This document shows, one piece after another, positions 10,820-24,269 of a stretch of DNA of 64,000 nucleotides. The DNA is from Phyto melanocephala (Eukaryota; Arthropoda; Insecta; Diptera; Rhinophoridae). The stretch is taken from NCBI GenBank assembly GCA_941918925.1, contig OW799236.1, forward strand, positions 86,020,213 through 86,084,212. The letters run 5' to 3'. Positions within the stretch are counted from its first letter, which is position 1. The number at the start of each line of letters is the position of its first letter. The translations under genes and the position numbers were made by a program. Below the pieces are notes generated by a model that was given only the letters and a program-made list of their open reading frames with translations, had not been told where the DNA came from and did not search any database.

Positions 10820-11878
10820 CATAAAATTTGATCCTTTAGATGACATGTTTAAGCATTATTAGAAGATGTCTACAACTTACATGCAGAAAAATTGTATTTT
10901 TGTGTAGTTTAAATATGTGATACATTTTGGAACACCCTTAAGGCGCAACTTGTTTAATAGAGAAAGAAGACTATTGAAACAGAAATTTGTTTGGGTGGTC
11001 AAAACTTCAGCACTTACTAGTAGTACTAATACGTACTGTTATTTATGTAATAAATCTGGTCATTATTTTCTTTTTGTTTTAAAATTAATTGTAGCTTGAA
11101 AATTAGTAATTAAAATTGAATACAAAAATTTTCTGTAATACATGTTTTAATGACAAAAAAAAAAAAAATAAAAATTTCTACCAAAATTTACTAAATACAA
11201 AAATATAAAATTCCGTTAAATGTAGTCTAGTATAAATAATATTGAAACAGTTAGTTAAAGTATGCAAATGTGAGTAACAATATAGACTTGTGAGTGTGTA
11301 AGTATTAAACCATAAAATATTATTCATTTTCATTTAACAATAAGTGCGATTATTTGCTATTATTTGGTTAGTTATTTGGAAATATTAGGGGTCTTCATGC
11401 AAACAATGAAATTCGTGTAAATTAAAACCGAGCATCGGTGCATCTGACTCGATCTGTATAAATTTTGTTCAACGAGTGAATTTATTAAATTATAAGAGAA
11501 ATTACTTTAAATTTTTTTCAATTGGGCATTTTTAAGTTTTAGTAAATAAATTTATATTTTGAAATAACTACTCGTATCGCGAATATTTTTCCTTTTCCTT
11601 TTCCTTAATAAGTAAACGTAATGAATTCCCCAAAAAATATAAATGTAAAAAAACAAATTCGCTTAAAGTAAATAATTTTTATCCTCAAAATTTTTTAGGT
11701 TTCCCTTAGATTTGTTCACTTTATTTTTGCTGTGGAACTGTATACAGCATTTGATTCTGTTAATGAGTGATATTGAATTATTTACGATCAAGATTTGCTT
11801 GTAAAGTGTAGAGTGATAAAAAATTTTACCTTTTAAATTTGGAGTGCCCATTTTTTGTTTCTAAAAAGTAGACTGACA
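10820..11878. other. Non-coding AT-rich stretch
   Basis: Two short open frames (10917-11099 and the minus frame 11663-11851) show no family features. No repeat ends seen. Confidence 0.4.
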
Positions 11879-11879
11879 T

Positions 11880-13510
11880 TCAGATATTTTTTCTCGATCC
11901 CATTAATATGGTCATCAATTGGCTTGACTAGTAGAATACAGCCGACTAATTAAGAATTCAAAATCATAAATGACGTCGAAAATAATTAAGCAAAATATCG
12001 TATAACATTAAATCTGAAATAAAGGCTAAAGCTATGATGCACAGTGAGACAGCTCTAAAGTAACAGCGTTTTTGGCGTGTCGTCCAATTTGATGAAATTT
12101 TCACAGTATATTAACAGATATATGAGTAACAATTCCCTGAAATTTGAGATTCATAACTTCATTACTTTTTGGTCTAGAGCAAGTCAAAGTTGAGGTATAC
12201 TAACGCGCTTGAAATATGTTGGTTCAATATGTAATATTCAAAAGCTTATCAATAAAAAAATATATAATAAATATAACCTTAAAGTATTTTTTAAATTAAT
12301 TTAGTTGTTGTAGAATGAGTAGATAAAAAAATAAATTTAAAAAAAGAAACACAAAAAAAAATTTCTTTACAACAGAGTTGTGGTGTAAAAATTTAACATT
12401 TTGCATTTTCAATGGACTAGGAAATATAGAGCAGCCCCTCGCCCTAGGTGCAGACTTATATCAAATGAAAGATTGAAGTCTCAGCTTTCATTTAAAGTAG
12501 AGGACATATAGCAAAAGTTTGCAAAAATACTTTAAACATACAAAAAACTACAAAAAATACGCAACGTGCACATTTTGTCGCTATACGTATGTACATATGT
12601 TAGCATGCAATAGCATGTTTACAAATTTTTAATTTTTTTTTTTAATTGTTTGTTTGATATTTTATATTGTGCTCACAAACTTTTTAAAAACAAACTGTAA
12701 AAAAATATTACATTGTTGTTGTTTTAAATATTATTGATCAACAAACGGTAATTGCAATTATGTACATACATATATGTTTAATTCACAATCTACATATTTG
12801 AGAGTGCAAGTTTATACAAGTTTATATAAAGTGTTAAAAAAAGTTTACAAGGTCATGGATAATTTAATAATTTTTTATAGTGCAATTTCTGATATTTGGA
12901 TCGATAGCAATAAAGATATTGAAAAAATTAGAATACCATGATGATATTAAAAAATTATTGATAGAATGAAAAAAAAATTGTTATTTTTTATTGCATTTTA
13001 ATGGGAAGTGGGTGTAAGAGTGGGCGTGTTATTGTAATTTTTGCATGAAACATTTTAAATGATATAAATAATAATAATATCAAATTTGAAGATTGTACCT
13101 AAAATATTTTAGAAAATATGGCACTTTTTATGTTGAGGTTGTATGGGGGGTGGGGGTAAAAGTGGGCCAAAGTCCAAAACTTTATTCCGATAATGTTTGT
13201 AACAATATAACATTCAAGTATACCAAAATTTAAAGTTATCCCTTAAGTATTACGGACAATACGGCATTTTACAAATTTCGATTGTATGGGAGGTGGGCGT
13301 AAAAGTGGGCGAATTTTCTTAATTTTTTTTTTTAAACTGGAATTGTCTCAAAAGTAACCTGTGCAAAATTTCAGAACTCTGCAATTACTCCTTGTATTTA
13401 ATGCCGGCGTTGTCTCACTGTGCGATGTGGTCACTGTAATTATATACATGATTGTAAAGAATTTTACCAGATAAGGGACGGCCAAATATAACATTCTTAT
13501 TTGGTTTTGT
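11880..13510 (-). repeat. HINE-G5 fragment, split by the TIR element at 12040-13422
   Basis: The left part has the family-G blocks GGCTTGACTAGTAGAATACA and AAATGACGTCG, then AGGCTAAAGCTATGATG. The right part resumes with CGATGTGGTCACTGTAATTA. In the complete copy at 62351-63528 the joined sequence is AGGCTAAACTACGATGCGG, so the interruption sits exactly there. Confidence 0.55.
12040..13422. mobile_element. Transib-like non-autonomous TIR element
   Basis: Both ends begin CACAGTGAGACA (12040-12051 and the complement at 13411-13422). The first seven bases equal the heptamer shared by Transib transposons and RAG recombination signals. The flanks are TGATG and CGATG, a 5-bp duplication with one mismatch, and the uninterrupted HINE-G relative has a single CGATG there. 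Five-bp duplications are the Transib rule. No transposase frame is visible in the 1383 bp. The interior includes GGGAGGTGGGCGTAAAAGTG blocks like those in HINE-B, so part of it may derive from other repeats. Confidence 0.5.
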
Positions 13511-13524
13511 TATAATATAAACGC

Positions 13525-14740
13525 ATTTTTTTTATTTATTTAGGTCTATGGATTCAAGATCCTTAGACAGTACAAATAGTTACATACTTTTAGTTATTCA
13601 AGATATAAATTATTTACGACTTTTCAATATTAACATTTAAAGAAAAATCAACATATTGAAAAAATTTTTTAAATTGAGTACAAATTCTTAAAAATAGATC
13701 ATAGTTGGCATAATTTCTTCTGAAAACTTTGACAGATAGTGGATAAAAATAACGTGTAGAACGAGATGGTACATTAAAAGTGATATTGGAAATCAAGAAA
13801 TTAGAGCATACATTTCAATTTATTAAGTTGAGAATAAATGTGTCATTTAGCAATGTTCTTTGACTTTTTAGCGTTGACAGCTTTATAAAAGCAAGTCTAC
13901 TGGAGTAAGGCGGCTTGTTTTTAGGCCTCGAATACAAAATAACAGGATTTGTTTTTTTACAGATTCAATGCTACCCAGCAAAAGAATCTATGACAAAGCA
14001 GTGATTTTTCAGGGATTCAACTGATGACGAAGTGATTAAATGTAGGTGAAAATACTAATGATTTTAACATTAGCGTGTCGATCATGTGTTTACATGAATA
14101 TTTTAATGAACTGCACTCCATTCTAATAAGTGCATGGAACTCATGCATATTTGGTGACAAGTATCGGATATTTCATGTGTTAAATTTGTTTGTTTACATG
14201 AATTCTTTAAGATATTTTGCATGATGTTGCATTCACTTTTAAGCACATCATTTATGACAAATTATTTTGCAGTTGAGAAGTCATTTAGAATTAATGCTTT
14301 TACACAATTGATTTAGAAGTCTTGTAAATGTAATTCGCTTTGCACTACTTCCAATTTTTTTTGCTGGGTATTGTTGTAAACATTATACGTTGGACCGCAA
14401 ATTATTGAACCAGAAAAGTATATAATTGTTCCGGTATGTATGTGTGCTTAAATTCCTTCGCCCTGCGTTTTATAAATCCAAGTACTGCACGTGATTTGTT
14501 AACAGTAACAGAGATATGTTGAATAAAATTAAGTTAAGGATCTAGTAAAATTCCAAGGTCGGAGACAGTTTTGAGTCTGTCCAGAGTATAAACGTTTAAG
14601 ACATAATTCACGTTAATATGTCATCTTCGAATGAAACACATGTATTTGCAATTTTCAGATTTCAGCGTCATTAGGTTAAGTTTACACCAAGAACAAAAAG
14701 CATATATATAAAGTCAAGGTTCATCGATAGTTTAACTTAT
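13525..14740 (-). pseudogene. Jockey-like LINE, 3' part of reverse transcriptase ORF, split by a MITE
   Basis: This is the end of a non-LTR retrotransposon polymerase. On the minus strand, upstream of the MITE (about 14640-14380), one reads TLDRLKTVSDLGILLDP, then LNFIQHISVTVNKSRAVLGF and IKRRAKEFKHTYIPEQLY, the region after the RT palm. Beyond the MITE, near 13960-13900, is the sequence of the IESVQKQ type, and 13796-13614 has ITFNVPSRSTRYFYPL. The element ends near 13525 in an A-rich tail (T-rich on the plus strand). Its C-terminus matches the plus-strand copy at 22985-23757. Stops and frameshifts make it inactive, and it is 5'-truncated. Confidence 0.75.
13974..14368. mobile_element. MITE family E, copy 1
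   Basis: Ends CCCAGCAAAAG and CTTTTTTTGCTGGG-type (ATTTTTTTTGCTGGG), flanked by TA (13972-13973 and 14369-14370). It is inserted in the LINE relic 13525-14740. The interior has GTTTACATGAATTCTTTAAG, shared with the copy at 37349-37941; a third copy is 49313-49641. Confidence 0.8.
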
Positions 14741-14744
14741 TTTG

Positions 14745-16475
14745 AACTGCATCACCATGAATGAAGCAAAAATTTTACTTGCTATAAAAGAATTGATTAA
14801 CATTGCAACATTTTTGTTAAACAAAATAAAATTCTAAAATAATTGCAAATTCTTGCCATTGGATAAATGGTGTACTCAAGTCCCCTTATTATTTCGTAAT
14901 TTTTTTTTTATTTCTAAATGGTGCATATTTATATTAAAAATAAAAAAAGGATGTTTAGAAAAGTTAAAAATAAATGTCGTTTGTATTTTAAAGTAAAAAT
15001 AAATAAAATGCCATTAAAGTTTTAAAATTTAATGGGTTTTCATGTTTAAATAAATAAACAAACAACTAAATGCTAAACAGAAAAAAAATATTCGATAATA
15101 AAGTGCAAAGTCGGTGGAGAAATGCATAATTCAAATAGAAGATATTTAAAATGTTACAAAAATATTTAAGAAGTACAAAATTTAAAATTATCGGAAAATT
15201 GCTTTGGAAATTACTTGCGTATGATTAATATTTAATTTTTATATATTACTCATACGCTAATGCGCGTATCCAATGAATATTTGCACTATGTTTCAATTCA
15301 TTTCGTACATATTTCTAATTTAGCCTTTTATTTAGTAACTACGATTACGTGTCAAACAGATTTCCATTATTTTTTTATAATTTAACACCGTTGGTAATAA
15401 TTTATTTCTTGTTCAGTTTCTTACTCTAAACGTTTCGAGAGGATTTTTTCAAATTATATTTTTTTGTTTCTTTTTCTTTATTTTTTTTATTCTTCAGCTA
15501 CACGTTATCGTCTTTTAATATGACAGCCATTCAATTACATGACGTGAGAAGGTTTTTTTTTGCTGTGCTACAGCAACCAGTTACTTGCAAGTAAGCAATA
15601 AGAGTACAACAACATCTTAAGAAGCCAGGACATCCTCCACTTACAAGTGAAATTGATGTTAATCGTATTTATTGCAATATATTTATAAAATTTTTTCTAC
15701 TGCCAACTTTTTTGTTATATCCCAGCAAAAGTTTTAATTCTCTTGTTGGCCAGCAAGTATTTGACCATGATAATGATTAATATTGTTTAATGTAGAAAAC
15801 ACAAGTCTACCTACAAAAACACAACAAATAGTAAATGATGTAGTCTTTCTGGAATAGGAAACCTTGATCTTAAATTTTTCGGTATTCTGCGAAGACCTGT
15901 TCTGTATATTGTTCTTACATGAAATGAATGAATCCATACATTTTCAACAAATTATGAATAACCAGAACCGACAGAATATCACATCAGCAAACCAGGCAAT
16001 TTTAAAACTTAATTTCTGACTTAAGGAAGCAGCCATCAAAATGCTAGTGATCATGGTATTTAAAACATAATTTTGTTTTGAACATAGTTTCAAACATAAT
16101 TCTCTCAAATATTGAAATTAACAAGAACAATTTTTTAAACTGTCTAAAAGAGATGCAGTTCTAGATCAAATTTATGAGTGTTGCCTAAGTTTATGCCGAA
16201 GTATAGTAGTCGAAAACTGTCTCAGAGAGAGTTTTGATTTTGAGTTTTTTACTAGAACCTAGTGTTGGCTATTTGTTCAGCAATATTTTAAATTTAGCTT
16301 GTAGGTATAGGGTAACAATTTGGTGTATTTATTAAAAATTTGGAGCGTCTTGAAATTAGCCTTTTTTAATGCAGAAAAATATTTTTTTTTTAAATAAGAC
16401 ACAATAAATTCAAAGGAATGACTAAAATTTTAACTTAACTTGCTCACAGATTTCCTAGCATTTAAATTAATAAAA
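14745..16475. other. Non-coding AT-rich stretch
   Basis: No gene or repeat end recognised. A minus open frame (15734-15937) has no family features. Confidence 0.4.
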
Positions 16476-16479
16476 TAAT

Positions 16480-17475
16480 TTCTGGTAATTTCTGGCCTCA
16501 GCTTCTTTGCCTTAAGAACGCCATCATGGCGGAGCAATTTTCCACCACCTTTTAGAGTATAACCGGTCTTATTTCGTCAAAAGTGGGTGGGTGGGTGTTA
16601 ATGTTGCCTTCTAAATGATTAATCGTTGCTGGTTTATAAGCATGAGTAAAAGACTTATGTACCCTCACAGAAAGTAGTACAAAAGTGTTATATCACTTGA
16701 GCAAGATGGCCAATTTACAGGTTCATTTCGTGGCATAATTTAGTTTACAAATATTTGGCTCAACAAAGTGCTGGTATCACGCGTTCTATTGCATGTTGCT
16801 CCTTTCTGTTGAAACGATTTTTGCTCCAAATAATTTGCAATTACATGTTAAATAAGAACATCAATAATAATTTTTCTAAAGCAGTCGCCTTTTATAATAA
16901 TATTGGCTTCGGATTTAATGACGAATGGGCATAATGACCCATATTTTAACTGCACCAAGTGGTGATCTTTTAAGGACATAGTGGAGTTTCAATAGTCTAA
17001 TGACGATTATGTTCTCTCTTAAAATTACATTTTTTCGGAATTTTTAGCTCAAATAGAAATTAGCCTTATCGCTGTAATTGGTTTGATGAATAAAAATGTT
17101 TAAGTAGTAGACAGGAAGAGACCAAACTGCTGAGAACGGCATATGATAAATCGTGCCGTCTGTCGCAGTGCAGTGGCTTCTTCTAAACGCACGGTACATG
17201 CTCATTTTGGACGAATATTATCCAAAAGAGTTAATATTATTAAGAACCTGCTCAGATAAACTTTTATTGTTACTTTAAACTTGCTTTATTAGTTTGGCAA
17301 ACAGAGCGCAAATTTTGAAAATAAATTTCCACGATTTGTAGGCGTTGTTTTGATGTAAGCCCTTGCATGGCGATTTTCCAAAGTGTACTGAAAAAAGTCA
17401 CGCGCATTTCATTAGTATGACAGTAGTTTTACAGGTATCCCTACCGGAAGTTCTATACGTCGAAAAAAAACACCC
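16480..17475 (-). pseudogene. mariner-type transposase remnant, heavily decayed
   Basis: On the minus strand, from about 17370, one reads MQGLTSKQRLQIVEIYFQN, the usual start of a DD41D-type transposase. Near the far end a region resembling KPATINHLEGNI (about 16630) matches the sequence after the last catalytic Asp. Between them are short echoes of the catalytic core with many stops. The 5' end of the element may be the run ending ACACCCTATA near 17475; the other terminus was not found. Confidence 0.55.
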
Positions 17476-17479
17476 TATA

Positions 17480-19710
17480 TTTCAGATAGCAATAGTAGTC
17501 CTATAAAATCTGAAAGAGACCTTTCAAGAAAAAGTATTTTAGAAGGGCGGTTTCGAATTTTTTTTTTGACAAACGTAGAAGTCGCCTTATTGAATTGTCC
17601 GTTAGGGTAATAGCCCGTATTTTCCATAAATTTTTAATTTTTATATTTCATCCTTATTGACATTTAGTTATTCAGTATTTACATTTTTGACATTTTATAT
17701 AATTAAATATGTATATTACAACGAATTATGATTGGTAATCACAGATCTTGACATTGTTTGATATACATATGTAACATAATTTTAAACTAAAAATGTTAAC
17801 GATACAACAAAAACTATAAAAAAGCAACCCTTAGGTTCGGCAAAACAATAAGAATAATTTTAATACTTTATATTCAAAGGTGTTCGCCGAATTTTTTAAT
17901 CCGCTATGGTCTAGTCGCACTGATGTTTTTTTTTAGCGCAACACAACCCTTCATTACTAAGAAGCGCTTCAAGGTAATGTATTGCAGTTTTTAATTAACA
18001 AACAAATCTAAGCAGGAGTGGTGAGCGTTTTTTAGCTGTCAAAATATATCATGATCTTTCAAGTTGTATGAAGCAAACCGAAATACCATGCTGGTAACGC
18101 TTTGAAATACTGATAATAAAACTTATTGTTTTTTTTGCTTTTGTAATTTTTAAAAATGCCTTGCTAAAAAGGAATAACTACTTAAATCGGCACAAGCTGA
18201 AATTGAGATAATCACACGATTGTAATTCCGTAGTTTAAAACTACTGTTAGGAAATTTTTCTACGATTTTACAGCAAGTTATAGCGTAAAAACTTAATACT
18301 TATAATTTTAACGAACAATATCATTTGGAAGAACATTTTTTACTTAGAATTTAACTCAATATACAAAAAATAATATTTTCCTTATTTTAAACAGCGCCGA
18401 GTTCGTATGGTTGTCTTAATTTTAAAGAGAAACAATTTTTAAAAATCAACTCAAACATTTAAAAATTTATTCTGAAAACTTAAAAACAAAACAGATATAA
18501 GCAGTTTTTGTTATTGTCATAAAGTTAATGCCGTTTTATCAGTTTAAAGGCTTATTTGTTATTTATATTGAGTGGGCTTTATTAAACAATAGTAGTGGTC
18601 ATTTTAATTCATTATACAACGGTGACGGTTTTGTTTAAGTTCACCACATCAGCATTACCTCTATGCAGATTCTTTTGCCAATCTTCTATTTAGGTTTTTT
18701 ATATGTATTAAGATTATATTATATAACAAAGATTGTATTATTATATAAATTTTTAATCATTATGAAGATCGTTACCTCAAAATATTTTCTTTTGATAAAA
18801 TTTAATTTTATCTTTTTCAGTTTTATTCTTTAATTTTTGATGATGTGGCGAAGCTGCTACTTTTTTTTGGTGGTAATAACCCGAATTTAGGACAATCATT
18901 TAGTTTAGTTGTGACAGTATATTTAAGTATTTCTAGTTACAAAAGTGAGCAAGAAAGTTAGTAAGTAATTACCGTTCTTGCAATATAACTTTTATTACCG
19001 CCAAAAAGGTCGAATCATTTGATTGTCAAAAAAAAAATCTGCCACAACAAATCTGCAACAACAACTTAACAATAACTTACAAAAAATAATTTTTATCACA
19101 ATTTTATCGATGAAACGGACTGAAATTAGCCATCTGAGATGTTTTAATTCATTTATTCAAAGATACACTCCATTGAGTAATACATTTTGTATATTATCAA
19201 ATATATTCTAACAGCAGTTATTGTTTTTATCCATTTTACCTCATCTGTTTTGGATTCAGTTTTGTTGATAGTTATTAGTTATCGACATGAACACAATGTC
19301 AAGCTGGGTATTACGATATGCACCCAGCTACAAACTAAAATGTTTGCAGTGAAGTAGTACTTGTACTTATATTAAAGCTTATTTCACTACTTCAACTAGT
19401 AAAGTATGGAAAGTGATTCTCAATCATTTCGCTCGAAATTTCATATTGTGCTTAAGAACAAAAAAAAAAATCTTAAAAAAAATTTTGAATATATTTCGTA
19501 GAACTTATTTTGATACTATTCATGTAAAAATTATGAAAAAAAAAATATTAAAAAAAAAAATTTAAGAAAAATTTTAAAGTTTTTCAAAGATGTCCAATTT
19601 TGAAAACGTTATTGATAAGTATGAATGTACTTTAAGTACCATTCAGTTATATTAGCATCAGTTATTTGATTGCAATAAAAAGTATTTTATTTGTCAAATT
19701 AGGTATAAAG
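17480..19710. other. Non-coding AT-rich stretch
   Basis: No supported gene. A short frame at 19023-19211 is Asn/Gln-rich by composition only. Confidence 0.4.
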
Positions 19711-19718
19711 GTACCTTC

Positions 19719-20513
19719 TAGGGTTTTCGATTCGGTTTTACAAACGGTGGAAAACCCGGTTTTTTTACTCTTTCAGCTGGCGGTTTTTTATAAATTTTAA
19801 TTTTTCGAATGTCGAATACACTGTTTTTTTTACTCACCGAAGCCGGTTTTTTACATTTTTAGTTTTATGTTCATTTATCTATGTAACCAAACGTACCATA
19901 CTATATTTATTACTCAAAAAACTTCCAAAAATCAGAAAATGTATTATATACTCTTCTATAATATTATAAGAAATTTATTTGTTGTTTCAAATGTAAAATA
20001 AGAAAAATAATAAGGCTTAATTAAGTATTATCTATTTTAGACATTGTTGCGCTTATAATTTGCTGTTCATTTAACTTTTTTGACCAAGTTATTTTACTTT
20101 GCAATACTTTTTTAATCTTATTTTCGAATTTCATAATATTTTGCTTCTACGAAATCTAGCGACTTGTACTAAAGACTACCTATAGCTTAACTAATATCTC
20201 TGATAACATATGACTTGTATACTTAAATAGTTTGGCACACAAAGGGTCATTGTCACAACAAGAGGTAACTTTTTTTTCAATATTACAAAGTTTGTTTTTT
20301 TAATATGGCAGTACCAGAGCAAATACCGATTACTTTTAACAAATTAATTTAGTATCTCTGTCATGGGTATAAGAAAAAATTATATTTTATGTATTCGATC
20401 GGTTAACCGGTTTTTTCTAAATTTTTAGAAAATCAACCGGTTTTTTTTAAATTCTAAAATTCAAAATATTTGAAAACCGGTTTCTTAAAAATGTCGAATA
20501 ATCGATCACCCTA
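19719..20513. mobile_element. hAT-like TIR element without coding capacity
   Basis: The left end reads TAGGGTTTTCGATTCGG, and the right end in reverse is TAGGGTGATCGATTATTCG. The flanks are GTACCTTC (19711-19718) and AAACCTTC (20514-20521), an 8-bp duplication with two mismatches. Subterminal AACCGGTTTTTT motifs recur near both ends in opposite orientations. The 8-bp duplication suggests hAT; no transposase frame is present. Confidence 0.5.
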
Positions 20514-20521
20514 AAACCTTC

Positions 20522-21985
20522 CAACCTAATTTTAACAAAATCCATCTAGTGGTTTTAGAGCCAATTGAACTCAGGAAATCAGAAATGGGCCAGTGTTAGA
20601 GAGAGCGATAGCAGCAACCTTAATGTTGTACATGTAATTATTATCGATTTCCTTTAAACGTGTTGTATTTCAGTTTTGAAAAAGTTTTCATCTGATGTAC
20701 TTAATCCAATAAAAACTCCCATAATTTGAATCCGCACTTGGTTTAAATCACACAACGTTTATTTAAAACTGACGAAAACAAATGTTGTTATTTTGGGAAA
20801 CACTTTACTTTTACTTTTAAGAACTAATATAAGATGAATATTAAAAAAAAAGAAACAGATTTTTCTAAACTGAATGTCGAATAGAGGAGAGAAAAATTAC
20901 AAGAAAAATATTTAAAGATTTTTCACAGTTTCCAATTGGTTTTAAATTGCTTGGCGCTTATAACAAGGCACCTAAAGAGTGCGAGAAAAAAATTGGAACT
21001 TTGTATAAATATTTGTATTCATTTATTCCTTTTTTTTTTAAATTTTTGTATGATGATCAATTTTTGTAGGTTATGTGTGAGTGTGAGTGCTTTCGCTAGC
21101 ACCACAGCATGTTGCTTATGTTTATCATTATTTAAAACTAAATACTTTTAGTGCCGCCATAAATCGTTTAGAATAACAACAATTTATCATTGAATTAGAA
21201 AATGGCGTTATGGGGTTTAAATTCTATAGTATAAGGGCTTTAAATCAAAAATTATAGATGTTTTTTTTTTTTTGTGTGAGCATTAAAGGTTTCGACAGAG
21301 TTTTATGCACTGCACTGTGGATTAAATGATTGGTTTTTGCGGTAAAAGTTCATTTTATAAGTGTACTAATTCAAAAAAGTGATGATACTCAAATAACCAA
21401 AATTAAAAAATTTGAATTAGGTTGCAACTTACTTAATGTCTACACCAGCCATCGATTTCGTTGAACAACGAATAATTTTTTGTGCGCACATGAAACAGCG
21501 TTGTCAAAACATTTGTTCGAACAACGATGTCAGACATCAAATGTTATTTTTGATACAATTTTGTTTATTTTGAATTGTATTCGATCTTTTTTGCACTTGC
21601 AGTATATTTATAATAAATAAAATAAAGTCACACCAAAACACAAAAAGAAAACAAACGCAATAATCTTGACAACGAATTGAAAATTATGATGAGACAAAAC
21701 ACAAACATCAACACGCTTTCTCAATATCAAGAGATATGAACAATTTTTTGGCAGTTGCTCTGCAGACGTTTTGTTCTAGTCTGAACAAATCAAGATCAAC
21801 TTACTTAAGTTTCATACATTTTTGTTATACATATGTACATGTATAAATTATCATTAATTGAATGCTTTTGAAATAATAAGTTGGTGGTTGCAGCTTCACT
21901 GCCAAAGTCTGTCATTGTGTTTAGGTTCATGTGAATGTAAATATTCCATATGTTGAAAGACAAATGTTATTCAAGTCTTTCGACG
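20522..21985. other. Non-coding stretch
   Basis: Contains no frame or repeat I can support. A less AT-rich patch at about 21440-21540 has repeats of GAACAACGA. Confidence 0.35.
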
Positions 21986-21999
21986 GCGCAAATGCCTCG

Positions 22000-22220
22000 A
22001 CATTGTATTGTGAAATGACAATTTCATTTTTAACTTGCTTTCACTGCCACACAGTTCTGCAGCTGCAGAACGTAAGTTTTCGTCACTTACTATTATAAAA
22101 AGTAAGCTTAGAAACAAACTGGAATTGAATACTATCAATAGCATTATGTTATGCAAAGAACTTGTAAATAATAATATCCCCCACTACGTATGGTCAGCTA
22201 AACGGGACATGAAGAATTAA
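22000..22220 (+). pseudogene. hAT transposase C-terminal dimerisation domain, fragment
   Basis: A 61-codon frame (22035-22220) carries LSLPHSSAAAERKFSSL followed by KSKLRNKLELNTINSI, the signature of the hATC domain at the end of hAT transposases, which mediates dimerisation and completes the catalytic fold. The frame ends with a stop at the place expected for the protein's C-terminus. The rest of the transposase is absent and the ends of the parent element were not found. A mirrored minus frame over the same bases is a shadow. Confidence 0.75.
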
Positions 22221-22619
22221 AGACACATTGTTATACAAACTAATACTTTTTATATATTTTTTCTGATCTCATTAGATGTATTGATCTCAAATCATATGAC
22301 TGATTTTTTTTTCATATTTTTGTCAAATAGTACATATTTTATTGAACAAAAAGAATGAATTGTTAATTAATTTTTATTTTGTACCAGAAAAATGTTTTTT
22401 CAATAAACAATTAATATTACAAAAACATTAAAGTGCATATTGATTTATTGATTTGGTAGGAAAAAAATGTTTCAGTGGCAACGCTGGTCTATATTCAAAT
22501 TTTGGTTAACAAGCTATCAAAATCCAACAAGTGTTGTCAACTGGATTTTTACGGAGTATAACAGCTGATTGGATGAATAAAAATATATAATAAATAAAAA
22601 TAAAATTTACAAATTTTTA

Positions 22620-24266
22620 TATATGGGCATTCGTACGTGACATTTGTACTCCTATAAAGTGGAGTAATTTTTGCAAAAGTAAGAGTAACTGAAACAAAAT
22701 TAGGTCTTTATGTTCGATTGAAAGGGTACTTAATTAAAAAAAAAAATTATTGCATTTGAATCATTGTTGTCTAAAATATCCTAAAAAATTGGAATACATA
22801 TAACGTACGTGACATAAAATAGAAGTAATTTTGAGGTATATATGGAAATATGAAAAAATTTGCGAATCTTGGGAGGTATTTTTTCTTTTTTAATTTCTTA
22901 CACTAAGCCAAGTATTTTTCATTTAACATCCATCATACTTAATTGAAAACAATCTTTAAATGATTTTAAAATAAATTCAATTTAAACAATAAAATGTAAG
23001 CATATGTCCTTTTTCAAAATTAAGAAATTGGATTTATTTTATTGCATTAATGAGTGTAAGCTTGATAAAGTTCTGAACTTTCTTGATCTTGGTATTTTGC
23101 TTGATCACCAATTAAATTTTCGTGACCATATTTCTTCAATTGTTAACAAAGCAAATGGTGTACTGGGATTTCTGAAGAGGTGGTGCCAAGAATTTTTACA
23201 TCCTTATATTACTATATGGGATTCTTACTATAATATTCATATTGATAGTATTGAGTCTGTACAAAAGAAGTTTTTAATATTTTGTCTACGTGGCCTTGGA
23301 TGGAATTCGTTTTTACTACCTTCATACGAAAGCAGACTCTGTCTTATAAAATTACCAACTTTAAAAAGTCGTCGTTCAATGCTGAGTTTTTCTTTTGTGC
23401 TGGGCCTAATTCAAGGTGATATCGATTCTGAATTCCTGCTAAGTAAAATATCTTTTAATGTTCCAACCAGACCAACTCGAAATTTCCGTTTTATTAACTT
23501 AAAATACTATAGATCCAACTATGCTAATAATGATCCTCTTCGTCGTATATGTGAAAACTTTAATGGTTATTATCACCTTATTGGCCTTAATGAAAGTAAA
23601 GAAATTGTTAAAAGAAATATCATTTTATATTTAAATCGTTGAACTATTATAAAATATTATTTTATATATAACCTTAATTTTGTTTTGTTATTTTACATAC
23701 TTTAGTCTGTAAGGATTTATAATCTATAGACAATAAATTAAATAAATAAATAAATATCGTTCTCAACATATCGTACGTGACAGAGTTTTCTCGAATAGTG
23801 TTCTTAGGTAATAAAATTTATATAATGTTAAGAAAAAAAGTTAAATTCTAAATTAGGTGCTCTTGCGACTGTTCAAACACGAATGACGGTGACAAGTAAT
23901 ATTTTTGCACTACGTACGTGACATTAAAATAACAACCAAGGGAAATAAAAAAAAATACTCTATATTTTATTTTTTCTTATGGATTTGGTTAATTGTTGTT
24001 GTTACCTTAATTTTAAAATATATTTACAATTACAATTTAGTTTTACAATTTAGTCGCTAAAAAAATAGTGGATTGTAATTCTTTAAAATAAGTCAAAGAG
24101 ATAATCAGGTTTAACTCTTATTATTGCTGTTAAAATAATTTAATAAGCTCTTAATACCTGTGCATAGTAAAATTTGAGTTTTTTTTATCAATAAACTTGT
24201 ACTGAAAAACTTTCAACAGTTTTATTTTTACAGTCATGGTTGACATATTCATGGAAATGCCCATAT
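22620..24266. mobile_element. TIR element D1 with repeated CGTACGTGAC motifs, interrupted by a LINE
   Basis: The left end starts ATATGGGCATTCGTACGTGA and the right end finishes CATGGAAATGCCCATAT, the complement of the intact left end seen in D2 (59094-59973). Four copies of the ten-base word CGTACGTGAC are spread inside (about 22632, 22806, 23770, 23913). D2 shows the uninterrupted order and dates the LINE as a later insertion. There is no transposase frame; the superfamily is not clear to me. Confidence 0.7.
22985..23757 (+). pseudogene. Jockey-like LINE, 5'-truncated, C-terminal part of reverse transcriptase
   Basis: A 212-codon frame (23004-23642) gives the end of a non-LTR retrotransposon ORF2: LDLGILLDHQLNFRDHIS, VNKANGVLGFLKRWCQEF, then SIESVQKKFLIFCLRGLGW, LPSYESRLCLIKLPTLKSRR and ISFNVPTRPTRNFRFINL. 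The RT palm and endonuclease are missing through 5' truncation. The 3' end is an (AAAT)n-type tail at 23735-23757. The frame is open to its natural stop, so the insertion is fairly young. It interrupts TIR element D1 at the point equivalent to ATTCAATTTAATATCG in D2. Confidence 0.88.
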
Positions 24267-24269
24267 GCT

